Part shown: piece by piece, positions 8,927 through 16,589 of the stretch
Layout: the number at the start of each line of letters is the position of its first letter
Numbering within the stretch: the stretch's first letter is position 1
From: Legionellales bacterium
Lineage (GTDB): Bacteria > Pseudomonadota > Gammaproteobacteria > UBA1113
Length of the DNA stretch: 40,000 nt
Direction: 5' to 3'
Assembly (NCBI GenBank): GCA_002707205.1
Contig: PAMH01000052.1
Location: 1-40,000 of the forward strand
Position numbers and translations under genes: made by a program
Notes under the pieces: model-generated
Seen by the model: the letters and a program-made list of their open reading frames with translations, nothing else
Told to the model about the DNA's origin: nothing
Databases searched by the model: none

Positions 8927-9129
8927 TAGGATACTTTGTCAACCAGAATAAAAGTTGCTTCACAATAAGGGCAAACAGCACGACCCGTTTTTTCTATTGG
9001 TAAATAAACTTTTGGATGCGCATCCCATAATCGCATATCTGGCATGGGACATGACAATGGTAAATTGTTGCTAGTCACTTCATAGGATTTTTTAGTATTT
9101 GCTTGTTTTGCATCATAGTCATTAGACAT
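8926..9129 (-). CDS. CHCC-type zinc-finger protein
   Basis: This small protein of about 67 residues has the zinc ligand order of the CHCC zinc-finger domain (the bacterial relatives of mitochondrial complex I subunit NDUFS6): C in LPLSCPMP, H in WDAHPKVYLP, then the CPYC pair in GRAVCPYCEATF. The start at 9129 is preferred over an earlier in-frame ATG at 9186 because AAGGAAA sits seven bases before it. The ATG overlaps the last codons of glnE by eight bases. The molecular role of the bacterial stand-alone form is not established. It is part of the overlapping glnE-LPS-core operon, but nothing links it directly to LPS. Confidence 0.8.
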   Translation of the reverse strand: MSNDYDAKQANTKKSYEVTSNNLPLSCPMPDMRLWDAHPKVYLPIEKTGRAVCPYCEATFILVDKVS

Positions 9130-11980
9130 CGTTGTTTCCTTCAAATAATTTTTGCCAAAAATTTTGCACGCGCTGTTGGCATACATGCAATTTTTTGTTT
9201 GACTCGTCTGTTAATTTACCAAAAAGGGCTAACTGTTGCAGACAAGCTTGATAAAACTGATAAATCTCAACGAGCTGAGCAAACGCTTGCGCAGTTAAAA
9301 TTCCTAAATTTTTGAACAAGGAAAGTAACATAACAGTTTCGGTATGTTGTGCTAGCTCAGGATAACTTTGTGCATATTTTAGCACGATATATTGTACCAT
9401 AAAATCAACATCTGTAATGCTTCCAGCACAATTTTTAAACGATTTTATATCTACTATTTCAGTGATAACTTGTCGTCCTATTTTCTCACGCATCGAAAGT
9501 AAATCTGTATGTAACGCGGTCTGATTGACAGAGGTTTGCAATATTGCTATTTTCAATGCGTTAAGCTGAGCAAATAATGAACGATCACCAATGAGACATC
9601 TACTTTTGACTAATGCTTGATGTTCATAAGTCCATGCTTTATCTTGTTGATATTGCGTGAACCCTTGCAACGTTGCTACTAATAAACCTTGATTGCCTGA
9701 AGGACGTAATCGTGTATCTGTATCATAAAGTACACCATTAATTGTACGCATACTTAACATCGTTAAAATGCGTTGGAATAATTTAGTATAAAATTCTAAT
9801 GCGCTAATTGACTTGCAGCCGTCAGTCATTTGTAACTGTGCAACATCAAATATCAAAATCAAATCTAAATCAGATTGATAATTCATCGCATAAGCGCCTA
9901 AATTACCATACGCAATAATAGCACATCGACAATCTTGTTTATTTTTCGCCTCAGTCAAATGTCCATATTTACGCGTAACAATTTGCCACGCCCAGTGAAA
10001 CGTTTGTTCAATAATCAATTCTGCTAATCGCGTTAATATTCGATTAACATGTGCCGCTGATATCAGTTGATTCATTGCTTGAATAGCAATATGTAGCTCT
10101 GTTTTTAATTTTAATTGTCGTAGACGTTCCATTTGATATTCAAGTTCATGCTCATCGATTTTATATTGTAATTCTTGAAAGTTCTTTTCTAAATCAGTCA
10201 ATGAAATAGGTGCATGTGCCAGTTGAAAATCTAAAAGTTCATCCAGTAAGATAGGAAATTCTGTAATACGTCTTATAAACCAATCACCTTGTTTAGCAAG
10301 CTTAATTAACCATACTAAAGTATTTGGGTTCTCTAATAATAAAACTAAATACGCACTACGCAATGAAATCGCCATGAGTAAAGGCAGTAAGCGTTCAAAT
10401 AAATAATTGGGTGAATCTTCTTTCGCTAATATTTCAAAAAGTTTTGGCAATAACATCGACATGCGTTTTCTTGCAGTCGGGGTCGCATCACGTGTATAAA
10501 TATATTTTTTTAATGTATTTAACGTCATGATTAATGCCTGCGTATCTTCCAGGCCTAACTCATGAAAATACTGGCTAATTTGCTCATTTGTTAGATCATT
10601 TGCAAAAATATTAATGGTTCTAAAATTATTTTTTCGAGGAGAAATTGTTCGTATAAAAATTTCATTAACAGCTGCTTGATGTGCGGCTAAATTCTCTATA
10701 ATTGCTGTCCATGTTTGATGACACATGACACATGTAATCCTAGTTTGTACTAACGGGTCATTTGGTAACACATGTGTCTGTTGATCATCAAACATTTGTA
10801 GACAATTTTCTAGCTGTCGTAAATAAAAATAAGCATCACTTAAACATTGACCATCGACCTCATTAAATATTGCTTCTTGCATACAGTAGTTTAATGCAAA
10901 CAACAAACTACTGGTTTGTAATGCAGGTACTTTTCCGCCGCGAATAATTTGAAATGCTTGAACGGTAAATTCAATCTCTCTAATCCCACCGCAACCTCGC
11001 TTAATATCATGATACTTACTATAAGTATGGCTTTGTGCATTAATAGTTTCCTGCATATCTCTTAATGCAGAAAAAGCGGTATAATCTAAATATTTTCTAT
11101 AAACAAATCTATTAAATAATTGTGTAAGGTTTTGTGAAGATGAGGTACTATTCACAATTCTTGCCTTGACTAAGGCATATCTTTCCCAATCTCGTCCTTG
11201 TTCTTGATAATATTTCTCTAATGCAAAAAAACTGGAAACAAGCGCGCCACTCTGACCATACGGTCTCAACCTCAAATCAACACGATAAATTTTATTTTGA
11301 TGTTCAAGCGGAGATAAGACTTGTAATACTAATTGCGCAAGTTTAGTAAAAAATTCTTGGTGCGTTAACGCTCTTCTCTGATGTGTCATCGTTCCATTTT
11401 CCATATACACAAACATGATATCAATGTCAGATGAAAAATTTAATTCTTGCCCACCCAGTTTACCTAATGCCACAATAAATAGTGGTATTATTTCACCGTC
11501 TGTCATTATTGGTATACCATAACGCTGAGATAAATGTTGATGACACCAATTCATACTCACTATTAAAATGGTATCTGCTAACTGACTTGTCCATTTAAAT
11601 ATATCGACCAAATCACATTGCATAACAACTTGTTGCCAAATTATGATAGCTGACATCTCTTGCTTAAATTGATACAAACACTTGTTTAACTGCTCAGGAG
11701 TCGATATCGCTTTTAGTCGCGGGGTTATATTTTTTTTTAGTGATGCAAATAAAGCATCAGGGTCTGTTTGTGTAAGACAATAAGTGAGTAATTTAGGTTG
11801 AGCAAGACTAGCATGGTACATAAACTCAGTACCAATCCAAAATTTGGAAATTTTTTTTATATCGCTTTCGGCATATTGTTTTGATATTTCCGGGTGATAT
11901 TCTTGAAATTGTGTCCACTTAATTAGCAACAGAGCTTGAAGCTGGGGTTCAAACTCTGTTAAATATTTTTCTACCTGCAC
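9122..11980 (-). CDS. glnE: Glutamine synthetase adenylyltransferase/deadenylylase
   Basis: GlnE adenylylates and deadenylylates glutamine synthetase in response to PII, linking nitrogen status to GlnA activity. At 952 residues it matches E. coli GlnE (about 946). The N-terminal deadenylylase site is canonical: GKLGGQELNFSSDID with Asp185 and Asp187, then RVDLRLRPYGQSGALVSS. The C-terminal adenylylase site keeps the metal aspartates (SDLD, Asp704 and Asp706) and DTDTRLRPSGNQG, but the GKLGGWEL-like stretch reads GNLGAYAM, so the conserved Lys, second Gly and Glu are changed. The start is a GTG overlapping the stop of the DoxX-like gene (TAGTG). No glnA or glnB gene lies in the window. Confidence 0.93.
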   Translation of the reverse strand: MQVEKYLTEFEPQLQALLLIKWTQFQEYHPEISKQYAESDIKKISKFWIGTEFMYHASLAQPKLLTYCLTQTDPDALFASLKKNITPRLKAISTPEQLNKCLYQFKQEMSAIIIWQQVVMQCDLVDIFKWTSQLADTILIVSMNWCHQHLSQRYGIPIMTDGEIIPLFIVALGKLGGQELNFSSDIDIMFVYMENGTMTHQRRALTHQEFFTKLAQLVLQVLSPLEHQNKIYRVDLRLRPYGQSGALVSSFFALEKYYQEQGRDWERYALVKARIVNSTSSSQNLTQLFNRFVYRKYLDYTAFSALRDMQETINAQSHTYSKYHDIKRGCGGIREIEFTVQAFQIIRGGKVPALQTSSLLFALNYCMQEAIFNEVDGQCLSDAYFYLRQLENCLQMFDDQQTHVLPNDPLVQTRITCVMCHQTWTAIIENLAAHQAAVNEIFIRTISPRKNNFRTINIFANDLTNEQISQYFHELGLEDTQALIMTLNTLKKYIYTRDATPTARKRMSMLLPKLFEILAKEDSPNYLFERLLPLLMAISLRSAYLVLLLENPNTLVWLIKLAKQGDWFIRRITEFPILLDELLDFQLAHAPISLTDLEKNFQELQYKIDEHELEYQMERLRQLKLKTELHIAIQAMNQLISAAHVNRILTRLAELIIEQTFHWAWQIVTRKYGHLTEAKNKQDCRCAIIAYGNLGAYAMNYQSDLDLILIFDVAQLQMTDGCKSISALEFYTKLFQRILTMLSMRTINGVLYDTDTRLRPSGNQGLLVATLQGFTQYQQDKAWTYEHQALVKSRCLIGDRSLFAQLNALKIAILQTSVNQTALHTDLLSMREKIGRQVITEIVDIKSFKNCAGSITDVDFMVQYIVLKYAQSYPELAQHTETVMLLSLFKNLGILTAQAFAQLVEIYQFYQACLQQLALFGKLTDESNKKLHVCQQRVQNFWQKLFEGNNDV

Positions 11981-12345
11981 TACAGCGCCATAAGAACCGC
12001 ACCCAACAATGCAATATTTGTCATAAATTGAATTCGCGCAGTATGCTGATCAACTGCTTTTTTAGACCAAAAATTTCCAAGAATGAGCGCACGAATAATC
12101 AGCATAATTGCAAGAATAAATACCACGCTTGGCATTGCAAAATGGAAAATAAAGAAAAATCCACAAATGAAATAAAGAATAATTGCAACCCATAAAAATA
12201 ATGTTGGCATTAAAATATTTCTAGCGCGCAAATCATCACTGCGTACACGCCAATTGATTGCGTGACTAATAGATAAAAATACAAAAAAAGCCCCCACCAA
12301 GATACGTCCTATTAAAGGTAAATAAACTGCGCCTTCACCAGCCAT
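11980..12345 (-). CDS. DoxX-like four-helix membrane protein
   Basis: This is a small inner-membrane protein of about 121 residues with four predicted hydrophobic segments (around LIGRILVGAFFVFLSI, MPTLFLWVAIILYFIC, FIFHFAMPSVVFILAIML and FMTNIALLGAVLMAL). The topology and the N-terminal R-(I/L)-x-x-G-x-F-F-V-x-x-S pattern resemble the DoxX family. The start at 12345 is chosen over the ATG four codons earlier because GGAG stands seven bases before it. It is the first gene of the operon running through glnE and the LPS-core genes. DoxX proteins have varied and mostly unclear roles, so function is unassigned. Confidence 0.6.
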   Translation of the reverse strand: MAGEGAVYLPLIGRILVGAFFVFLSISHAINWRVRSDDLRARNILMPTLFLWVAIILYFICGFFFIFHFAMPSVVFILAIMLIIRALILGNFWSKKAVDQHTARIQFMTNIALLGAVLMAL

Positions 12346-12372
12346 GTTTTTCTCCATTTGTTTTAAACTTAC

Positions 12373-12400
12373 AATATAGAATTTAGCATAAAAAACTCAA
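12373..12400 (-). promoter_or_regulatory. Putative sigma70 promoter of the doxX-glnE-LPS operon
   Basis: On the - strand TTGAGT (12400-12395) and TATATT (12378-12373) are separated by 16 bases. The pair lies between the end of waaA (12413) and the start of the DoxX-like gene (12345), with the -10 box 27 bases before the start codon. This would let the long operon be expressed separately from waaA. Confidence 0.45.
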
Positions 12401-12412
12401 TCAAGTATAGCT

Positions 12413-13684
12413 TTAATATGTTTTACACAAGAGCTGTTCAAATAAATGAAGATGTGCTTCGACAGCGCCCTTATTCTGTTCAACAACTTTTATACCTTTT
12501 TGACCTGCATCGATACGTTTATCATGATTAGCCAGAAAACCAATCACATCACGGGCAAGCTCGTCCACAGAATGAATCATCGTCACCGCACCTGCATCAA
12601 TCAGCATTTTAGTAATTTCAGCAAAATTAAAAACATGTGGGCCCGTGATGGCAGGTTTGCCAAGTGCTGCTGGTTCTAAAAGATTATGTCCGCCAATTGG
12701 CATTAAACTACCGCCAACAAAGGCAACATCACATGCCGCATATTGGGCTAATAATTCCCCCATAGAATCTCCAATAAATACTTCAGTTTCTGGCGTACAA
12801 GCTTTATTTTTGCTACGCTTCAAAACTTGATAACCTTGTTTTTTACAAAGCTGAACAACTTTATCAAAGCGCTCAGGATGTCTAGGAACTAAAACCAACA
12901 GCACACCTGACAAACGCTGTTTCACTTGTTGAAAGGCTTGTAACACTTGCTCCTCTTCACCTTCATGAGTTGATGCTACCACCCAAACCAATCGGTCTTG
13001 CCCCCAAAGTGTTCGAAAGACGGATGCTTTCTCTTGTACACTTGCTGCAATATTAATATCAAACTTCATGCTACCTGTGATTTTCACCTGTGTTTTATCA
13101 GCCCCTAGTGCAATAAAACGCTCAGCATCTGCTTTATTTTGTGATGCAATTTGATTAATTTGATTTAACATAGTACGTGTTAAATGAGGAAATTTTTGGT
13201 AGCCTTGTTTTGATCTTTCTGAAAGTCTCGCATTAGCAAGTAAAACAGGAATTCTTCTTTTATGACAATGATGTAAATAGTTTGGCCATAATTCTGTTTC
13301 CATGATAATCAAGGCACAAGGTTTAATCTTATTTAAAAAACGCTTTACAGCAAGTGGCATATCATACGGGATATAAATATGAAAAACTGAAGATTCAAAA
13401 ATAGCTTTTACTCGCTCAGACCCTGTTGGCGTCATAGTGGTAATCACAATAGGCTTGGGATATTTTGCTTGTAATTGTTTAATAAGTGGAATTGCAGCCA
13501 TCGTCTCACCCACTGAAACCGCGTGAATCCATATGGCACCAGTTTGTTTTGGTGCTTTGAAAATACCAAATCGCTCCCGCCAACGCTTTGAATATGATGG
13601 ATTGTTTTTTGCCTTATAAATTAAGCGAATGACTAAAAAAGGAACGGCAAGATAAAACAGAAATGAATAAAGCAGTCTTAGCAT
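12413..13684 (-). CDS. waaA: 3-deoxy-D-manno-octulosonic acid (Kdo) transferase
   Basis: WaaA (KdtA) transfers Kdo from CMP-Kdo to the lipid A precursor at the inner membrane, starting the LPS core. The 423-residue protein matches the family length. It has an N-terminal membrane anchor (LLYSFLFYLAVPFLVIRLIY), the catalytic base in IHAVSVGETMAAIPLI (Glu60, the same position as in E. coli), TTMTPTGSER, IPYDMPLAVKRFL, METELWPNY, ANARLSERS and, in the C-terminal domain, GSLMPIGGHNLLEPAALGKPAI. The ATG is preceded by AGGA. It is transcribed in the same direction as the LPS operon that follows but is separated from it by a promoter-like gap. Mono- versus bifunctionality cannot be told from sequence. 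Confidence 0.93.
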   Translation of the reverse strand: MLRLLYSFLFYLAVPFLVIRLIYKAKNNPSYSKRWRERFGIFKAPKQTGAIWIHAVSVGETMAAIPLIKQLQAKYPKPIVITTMTPTGSERVKAIFESSVFHIYIPYDMPLAVKRFLNKIKPCALIIMETELWPNYLHHCHKRRIPVLLANARLSERSKQGYQKFPHLTRTMLNQINQIASQNKADAERFIALGADKTQVKITGSMKFDINIAASVQEKASVFRTLWGQDRLVWVVASTHEGEEEQVLQAFQQVKQRLSGVLLVLVPRHPERFDKVVQLCKKQGYQVLKRSKNKACTPETEVFIGDSMGELLAQYAACDVAFVGGSLMPIGGHNLLEPAALGKPAITGPHVFNFAEITKMLIDAGAVTMIHSVDELARDVIGFLANHDKRIDAGQKGIKVVEQNKGAVEAHLHLFEQLLCKTY

Positions 13685-13715
13685 GAAATATTCCTATAAA
13701 TCCGGTTTAAGTTGC

Positions 13716-13744
13716 TTCATGTTTAAAAACATAGCAGCTATAAT
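13716..13744 (+). promoter_or_regulatory. Possible uspA promoter
   Basis: A consensus TATAAT (13739-13744) is preceded at 17 bases by TTCATG (13716-13721), a poor -35 box. The -35 overlaps a perfect palindrome, ATGTTTAAAAACAT (13719-13732), which could be an operator or a small hairpin. It lies in the divergent gap between waaA (-) and uspA (+). Confidence 0.3.
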
Positions 13745-13873
13745 AAAGTAGGATAAACAAAAAATATGAGGACTAACGCTAAACACAGGTGAAGGTTTAT
13801 ATCAGTCCTTAAAACATTAATTTAAAATTTTTTGTGTAACCCCATAGCGTTTATTATACTAGGAGTTTTTATT

Positions 13874-14314
13874 ATGGCTAGCTACAAACATATTTTAATC
13901 ACCTCAGATTTAAGTGACAGTAGCATCATACTGTGCCAAAAAGCGAGCGCACTAGCAGGCTTATTAAATGCAAAACTTAGTATTATTCATATTGTTGAAC
14001 ACTTACCACTGATGTATGCTGGTGGTGAATTCGCATTACCACTAGATCCTAAACTTGAAGAAGAGTTAGCTGATGAGGCGCTGATTAATTTACATAAGCA
14101 AGTTACCTATCATCACATCGACAAAAAAGATCAATATGTCATCGTGGGAGATAAAAAAGAAGAAATCAAAGCCTTTGTCATTGAGCATCATGTCGACTTA
14201 ACTGTCGTAGGTGCGCATGATAGACATGGCCTAGATTATATTCTCGGCACTACCGCGGATAATATGCTCCACGCACTCCCTTGTGATATGTTAGCGATAA
14301 AAGTTGATGAGTAA
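13874..14314 (+). CDS. Universal stress protein (UspA family)
   Basis: This is a single-domain Usp protein of 146 residues. It begins MASYKHILITSDLSD, contains AKLSIIHIVEH after the first helix, and ends with DLTVVGAHDRHGLDYILG and TTADNMLHALPCDMLAIK, the last strands of the Usp fold. The nucleotide-loop region carries G-x-H-D-R-H-G and a later G-T-T, close to the ATP-binding G-2x-G-9x-G(S/T) signature but not exact. The start is set at 13874 by AGGAG eight bases upstream; an upstream in-frame TTG at 13832 would add a segment without family similarity. It is followed after three bases by apaH, so both are likely cotranscribed, which suits a stress-response role. Confidence 0.85.
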   Translation: MASYKHILITSDLSDSSIILCQKASALAGLLNAKLSIIHIVEHLPLMYAGGEFALPLDPKLEEELADEALINLHKQVTYHHIDKKDQYVIVGDKKEEIKAFVIEHHVDLTVVGAHDRHGLDYILGTTADNMLHALPCDMLAIKVDE

Positions 14315-14317
14315 TTC

Positions 14318-15112
14318 ATGGCCACGTATGCCATTGGCGATATACAAGGTTGTTATCGTCAACTTATGCAATTATTAGAAATCATTCAGTTTTCGGAAAC
14401 ATCAGATACATTATGGTTCGCTGGTGATTTGGTTAATCGAGGAGAAGATTCATTATCTGTATTGCGAATGATTTATCGATTACCTCATAAAGTAATTGTG
14501 CTAGGTAATCATGATTTACATTTATTGGCATTATACTTTCTGCAACAACAGCCCAAACCCCAAGATACATTAACAGAGATTTTACAAGCAGATGACTGCG
14601 AAGAACTGTGCCACTGGCTGATAAAACAACCCTTAATTCACCATGATTCACAACTCAACTATACATTAGTGCATGCCGGTATCCATCCAAGCTGGTCATT
14701 AGACACCGCTTGTTCACTCAGTGATGAATTATACGCCATACTCAACAGTGAACAAAAATATACCTTTTTTCAACACATGTATGGTAATGAACCTACCTAT
14801 TGGCAACCACAGCTATCTAGCATACAACGCTGGCGTTTTATTACAAATGTATTCACTCGTATGCGCTTTCTAACATCTACACAAGCACTAGAATTAACTT
14901 ATAAAGGTGATCTTAAGCATGCACCCAAGCAATTAATACCATGGTTCAAATTTAAAAGACAAATTAATTCACCCATTATTTTTGGACATTGGGCAGCACT
15001 CAATTGCCAAACCTTTGGTGAGGAAAATATATACCCTATTGATAGTGGTTGTGTTTGGGGAAATTATCTCACTGCACTGCGCTTAGATGATGGCATGATT
15101 TTTCATCGTTAA
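14318..15112 (+). CDS. apaH: Symmetrical bis(5'-nucleosyl)-tetraphosphatase
   Basis: ApaH hydrolyses diadenosine tetraphosphate to two ADP and, in E. coli, also removes Np4 caps from RNA. The 264 residues carry the metallophosphatase motifs in order: YAIGDIQGCYRQL, WFAGDLVNRGEDSL, VIVLGNHDLHLL, LVHAGIHPSW and, near the end, IIFGHWAAL and PIDSGCVWGNYLTALRLDD. Length and motifs match the family (about 270 to 280 residues). It directly follows uspA. In E. coli apaH sits with rsmA and pdxA; here that context is absent. Confidence 0.93.
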   Translation: MATYAIGDIQGCYRQLMQLLEIIQFSETSDTLWFAGDLVNRGEDSLSVLRMIYRLPHKVIVLGNHDLHLLALYFLQQQPKPQDTLTEILQADDCEELCHWLIKQPLIHHDSQLNYTLVHAGIHPSWSLDTACSLSDELYAILNSEQKYTFFQHMYGNEPTYWQPQLSSIQRWRFITNVFTRMRFLTSTQALELTYKGDLKHAPKQLIPWFKFKRQINSPIIFGHWAALNCQTFGEENIYPIDSGCVWGNYLTALRLDDGMIFHR

Positions 15113-15119
15113 ATTTATC

Positions 15120-16469
15120 TTATGAAGCTTGACCAACTTGAGCAAGCATTTTAGATCTAAAGCGAAAAACTAAAATCGCAGCACAAAGACCAAAACCAAT
15201 CACAAAACCAAAGCGAATCCCTCCAGCGCCATAATGTAAGGTAAAACCTAATAAATAAGCCATAGGTAAAGCAATGAACCATTGGCACAGAATCCCCCAC
15301 CACATTGGCGTTTTAGAATCATGTATACCTCGCAAAGCACCTGCGGTAATATTACGCACAGCGTCAACCGTTAAAACCAAACCAGAGACCGCCAATAAAA
15401 TTTTCGCTTGATGAATAATAAATTGATTATTTATATCATGCACGTTAACATAAAAGTGAATTAAGTACTCAGGAAAACAGACTAAAATAGCTGTCACTAA
15501 CAACATTAATGAAACACCTAAAATATTTGCTGCCTTGTTATAAATGATACAATCTTTAATACGCTTTTGGCTCATTGCTTGGCTAATCAATACAGCCGTA
15601 CCTTGTGATAAGCCTAAAAATACCATCACCGCAAGCATAGATATTTGAGAGGAAATTTGTGCCGCAGCTAACACTTTTATGCCTATCCAACCGATAAAAT
15701 AAGTTGCGATTGTCATCGCAGCCAGTTCAGCGCCATATTGTATACCGATGGGTAATCCTATTTTTACAATTTTCCAACAGGTATTAACATTAGCTTGTAA
15801 TTGCCATGTCATTAACTGATATTTTTGTTGATCACCTTTTTTAATTAAATAATAACTATACAACCCACAAATAAAAACCAAACTGATTAACTGTGCCCAT
15901 GCTAAACCTTTTAAACCCAAAACTGGAAAAGCCAGTTTCCCGAGAATAAAAATATACGATAACACAGTGGTCGAGATTAACGATAACATCGTGATTTTTA
16001 AATTAATACTTGGGCGTTCTGTGCCTATAAAATATTGCTGCAATACCATATACAAAACAATCAATGGCAAAGCAAAAATCATAATATGAAAATAACCAAC
16101 AGCAATATCAATTAAGGCTTGAGGCTGATGAAAGCATTGAAAAATAAATCCACAAAAATAAAAGAAAACGGCAATAGGAATAATTAAACAAAAACCCACG
16201 ACAATCGCCGAGTGGAAAATACACTTTCTTATGGTTATATCTTCTCGTGTTGTCCCTGCAATTAATATACTTACAGCATACATGCTACCCGTCGCCAAGA
16301 CCAGTAATGCAATATAGGTTGATGATGCTAAAGCGCCTGCGGCAAGTTGCACATGCCCCAAACGGGCAACAAAGATCATACCAATAATGTTAGCAAAAAT
16401 ACTTGCCAGAGATGTGCCAATAATGGGGGCTGAGATACGCAAAACTTTTTTATAAACAGCTAATTCCAT
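15120..16469 (-). CDS. MATE-family multidrug/toxin exporter
   Basis: This is an inner-membrane antiporter of 449 residues with about 12 hydrophobic segments in two similar halves. It starts with KKVLRISAPIIGTSLASIFANIIGMIFVARLG, the typical first helices of MATE proteins, and the second half begins KIVKIGLPIGIQYGAELAAMTIATYFIGWIG, which repeats the same pattern. Such proteins export cationic drugs or metabolites using sodium or proton gradients. The substrate is unknown. It is convergent with apaH, with only seven bases between the stops, so no room remains for a separate terminator. Confidence 0.85.
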   Translation of the reverse strand: MELAVYKKVLRISAPIIGTSLASIFANIIGMIFVARLGHVQLAAGALASSTYIALLVLATGSMYAVSILIAGTTREDITIRKCIFHSAIVVGFCLIIPIAVFFYFCGFIFQCFHQPQALIDIAVGYFHIMIFALPLIVLYMVLQQYFIGTERPSINLKITMLSLISTTVLSYIFILGKLAFPVLGLKGLAWAQLISLVFICGLYSYYLIKKGDQQKYQLMTWQLQANVNTCWKIVKIGLPIGIQYGAELAAMTIATYFIGWIGIKVLAAAQISSQISMLAVMVFLGLSQGTAVLISQAMSQKRIKDCIIYNKAANILGVSLMLLVTAILVCFPEYLIHFYVNVHDINNQFIIHQAKILLAVSGLVLTVDAVRNITAGALRGIHDSKTPMWWGILCQWFIALPMAYLLGFTLHYGAGGIRFGFVIGFGLCAAILVFRFRSKMLAQVGQAS

Positions 16470-16494
16470 TTATCACGTCCAAAATTACTTAATT

Positions 16495-16529
16495 ATATGC
16501 CTAAACCGCCTCAACATGCGGTTTTTAAG
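16495..16529 (+). repeat. Dispersed intergenic repeat, copy A, containing a hairpin
   Basis: The copy begins ATATGCCTAAACCGCC and ends GCGGTTTTTAAG. It aligns with other intergenic copies near 29497, 29622, 30473, 36504 and, weakly, 39193. AAACCGC (16503-16509) and GCGGTTT (16518-16524) form a hairpin with flanking A and T bases, so it may help end transcription of the - strand gene stopping at 16590. Confidence 0.45.
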
Positions 16530-16539
16530 CTTAGCTTCA

Positions 16540-16574
16540 TAAGCGCAAAATTTATGCTTCAATGTCTGCGCTTA
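16540..16574. terminator. Hairpin downstream of the NADAR-like gene
   Basis: TAAGCGCA (16540-16547) pairs exactly with TGCGCTTA (16567-16574) around a 19-base loop. It starts 16 bases past the - strand stop at 16590. There is no T-run after it on the - strand, so I treat it as a possible rather than a typical intrinsic terminator. Confidence 0.4.
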
Positions 16575-16589
16575 CGACGCATTATTAGA

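Noticed and set aside
9130-9186. Longer N-terminus for the CHCC protein
   Set aside because: It would lie wholly within glnE and lacks the strong ribosome-binding site found before 9129.
13832-13873. Upstream extension of the Usp protein from a TTG
   Set aside because: The ATG at 13874 has AGGAG at good spacing and begins at the usual family N-terminus.
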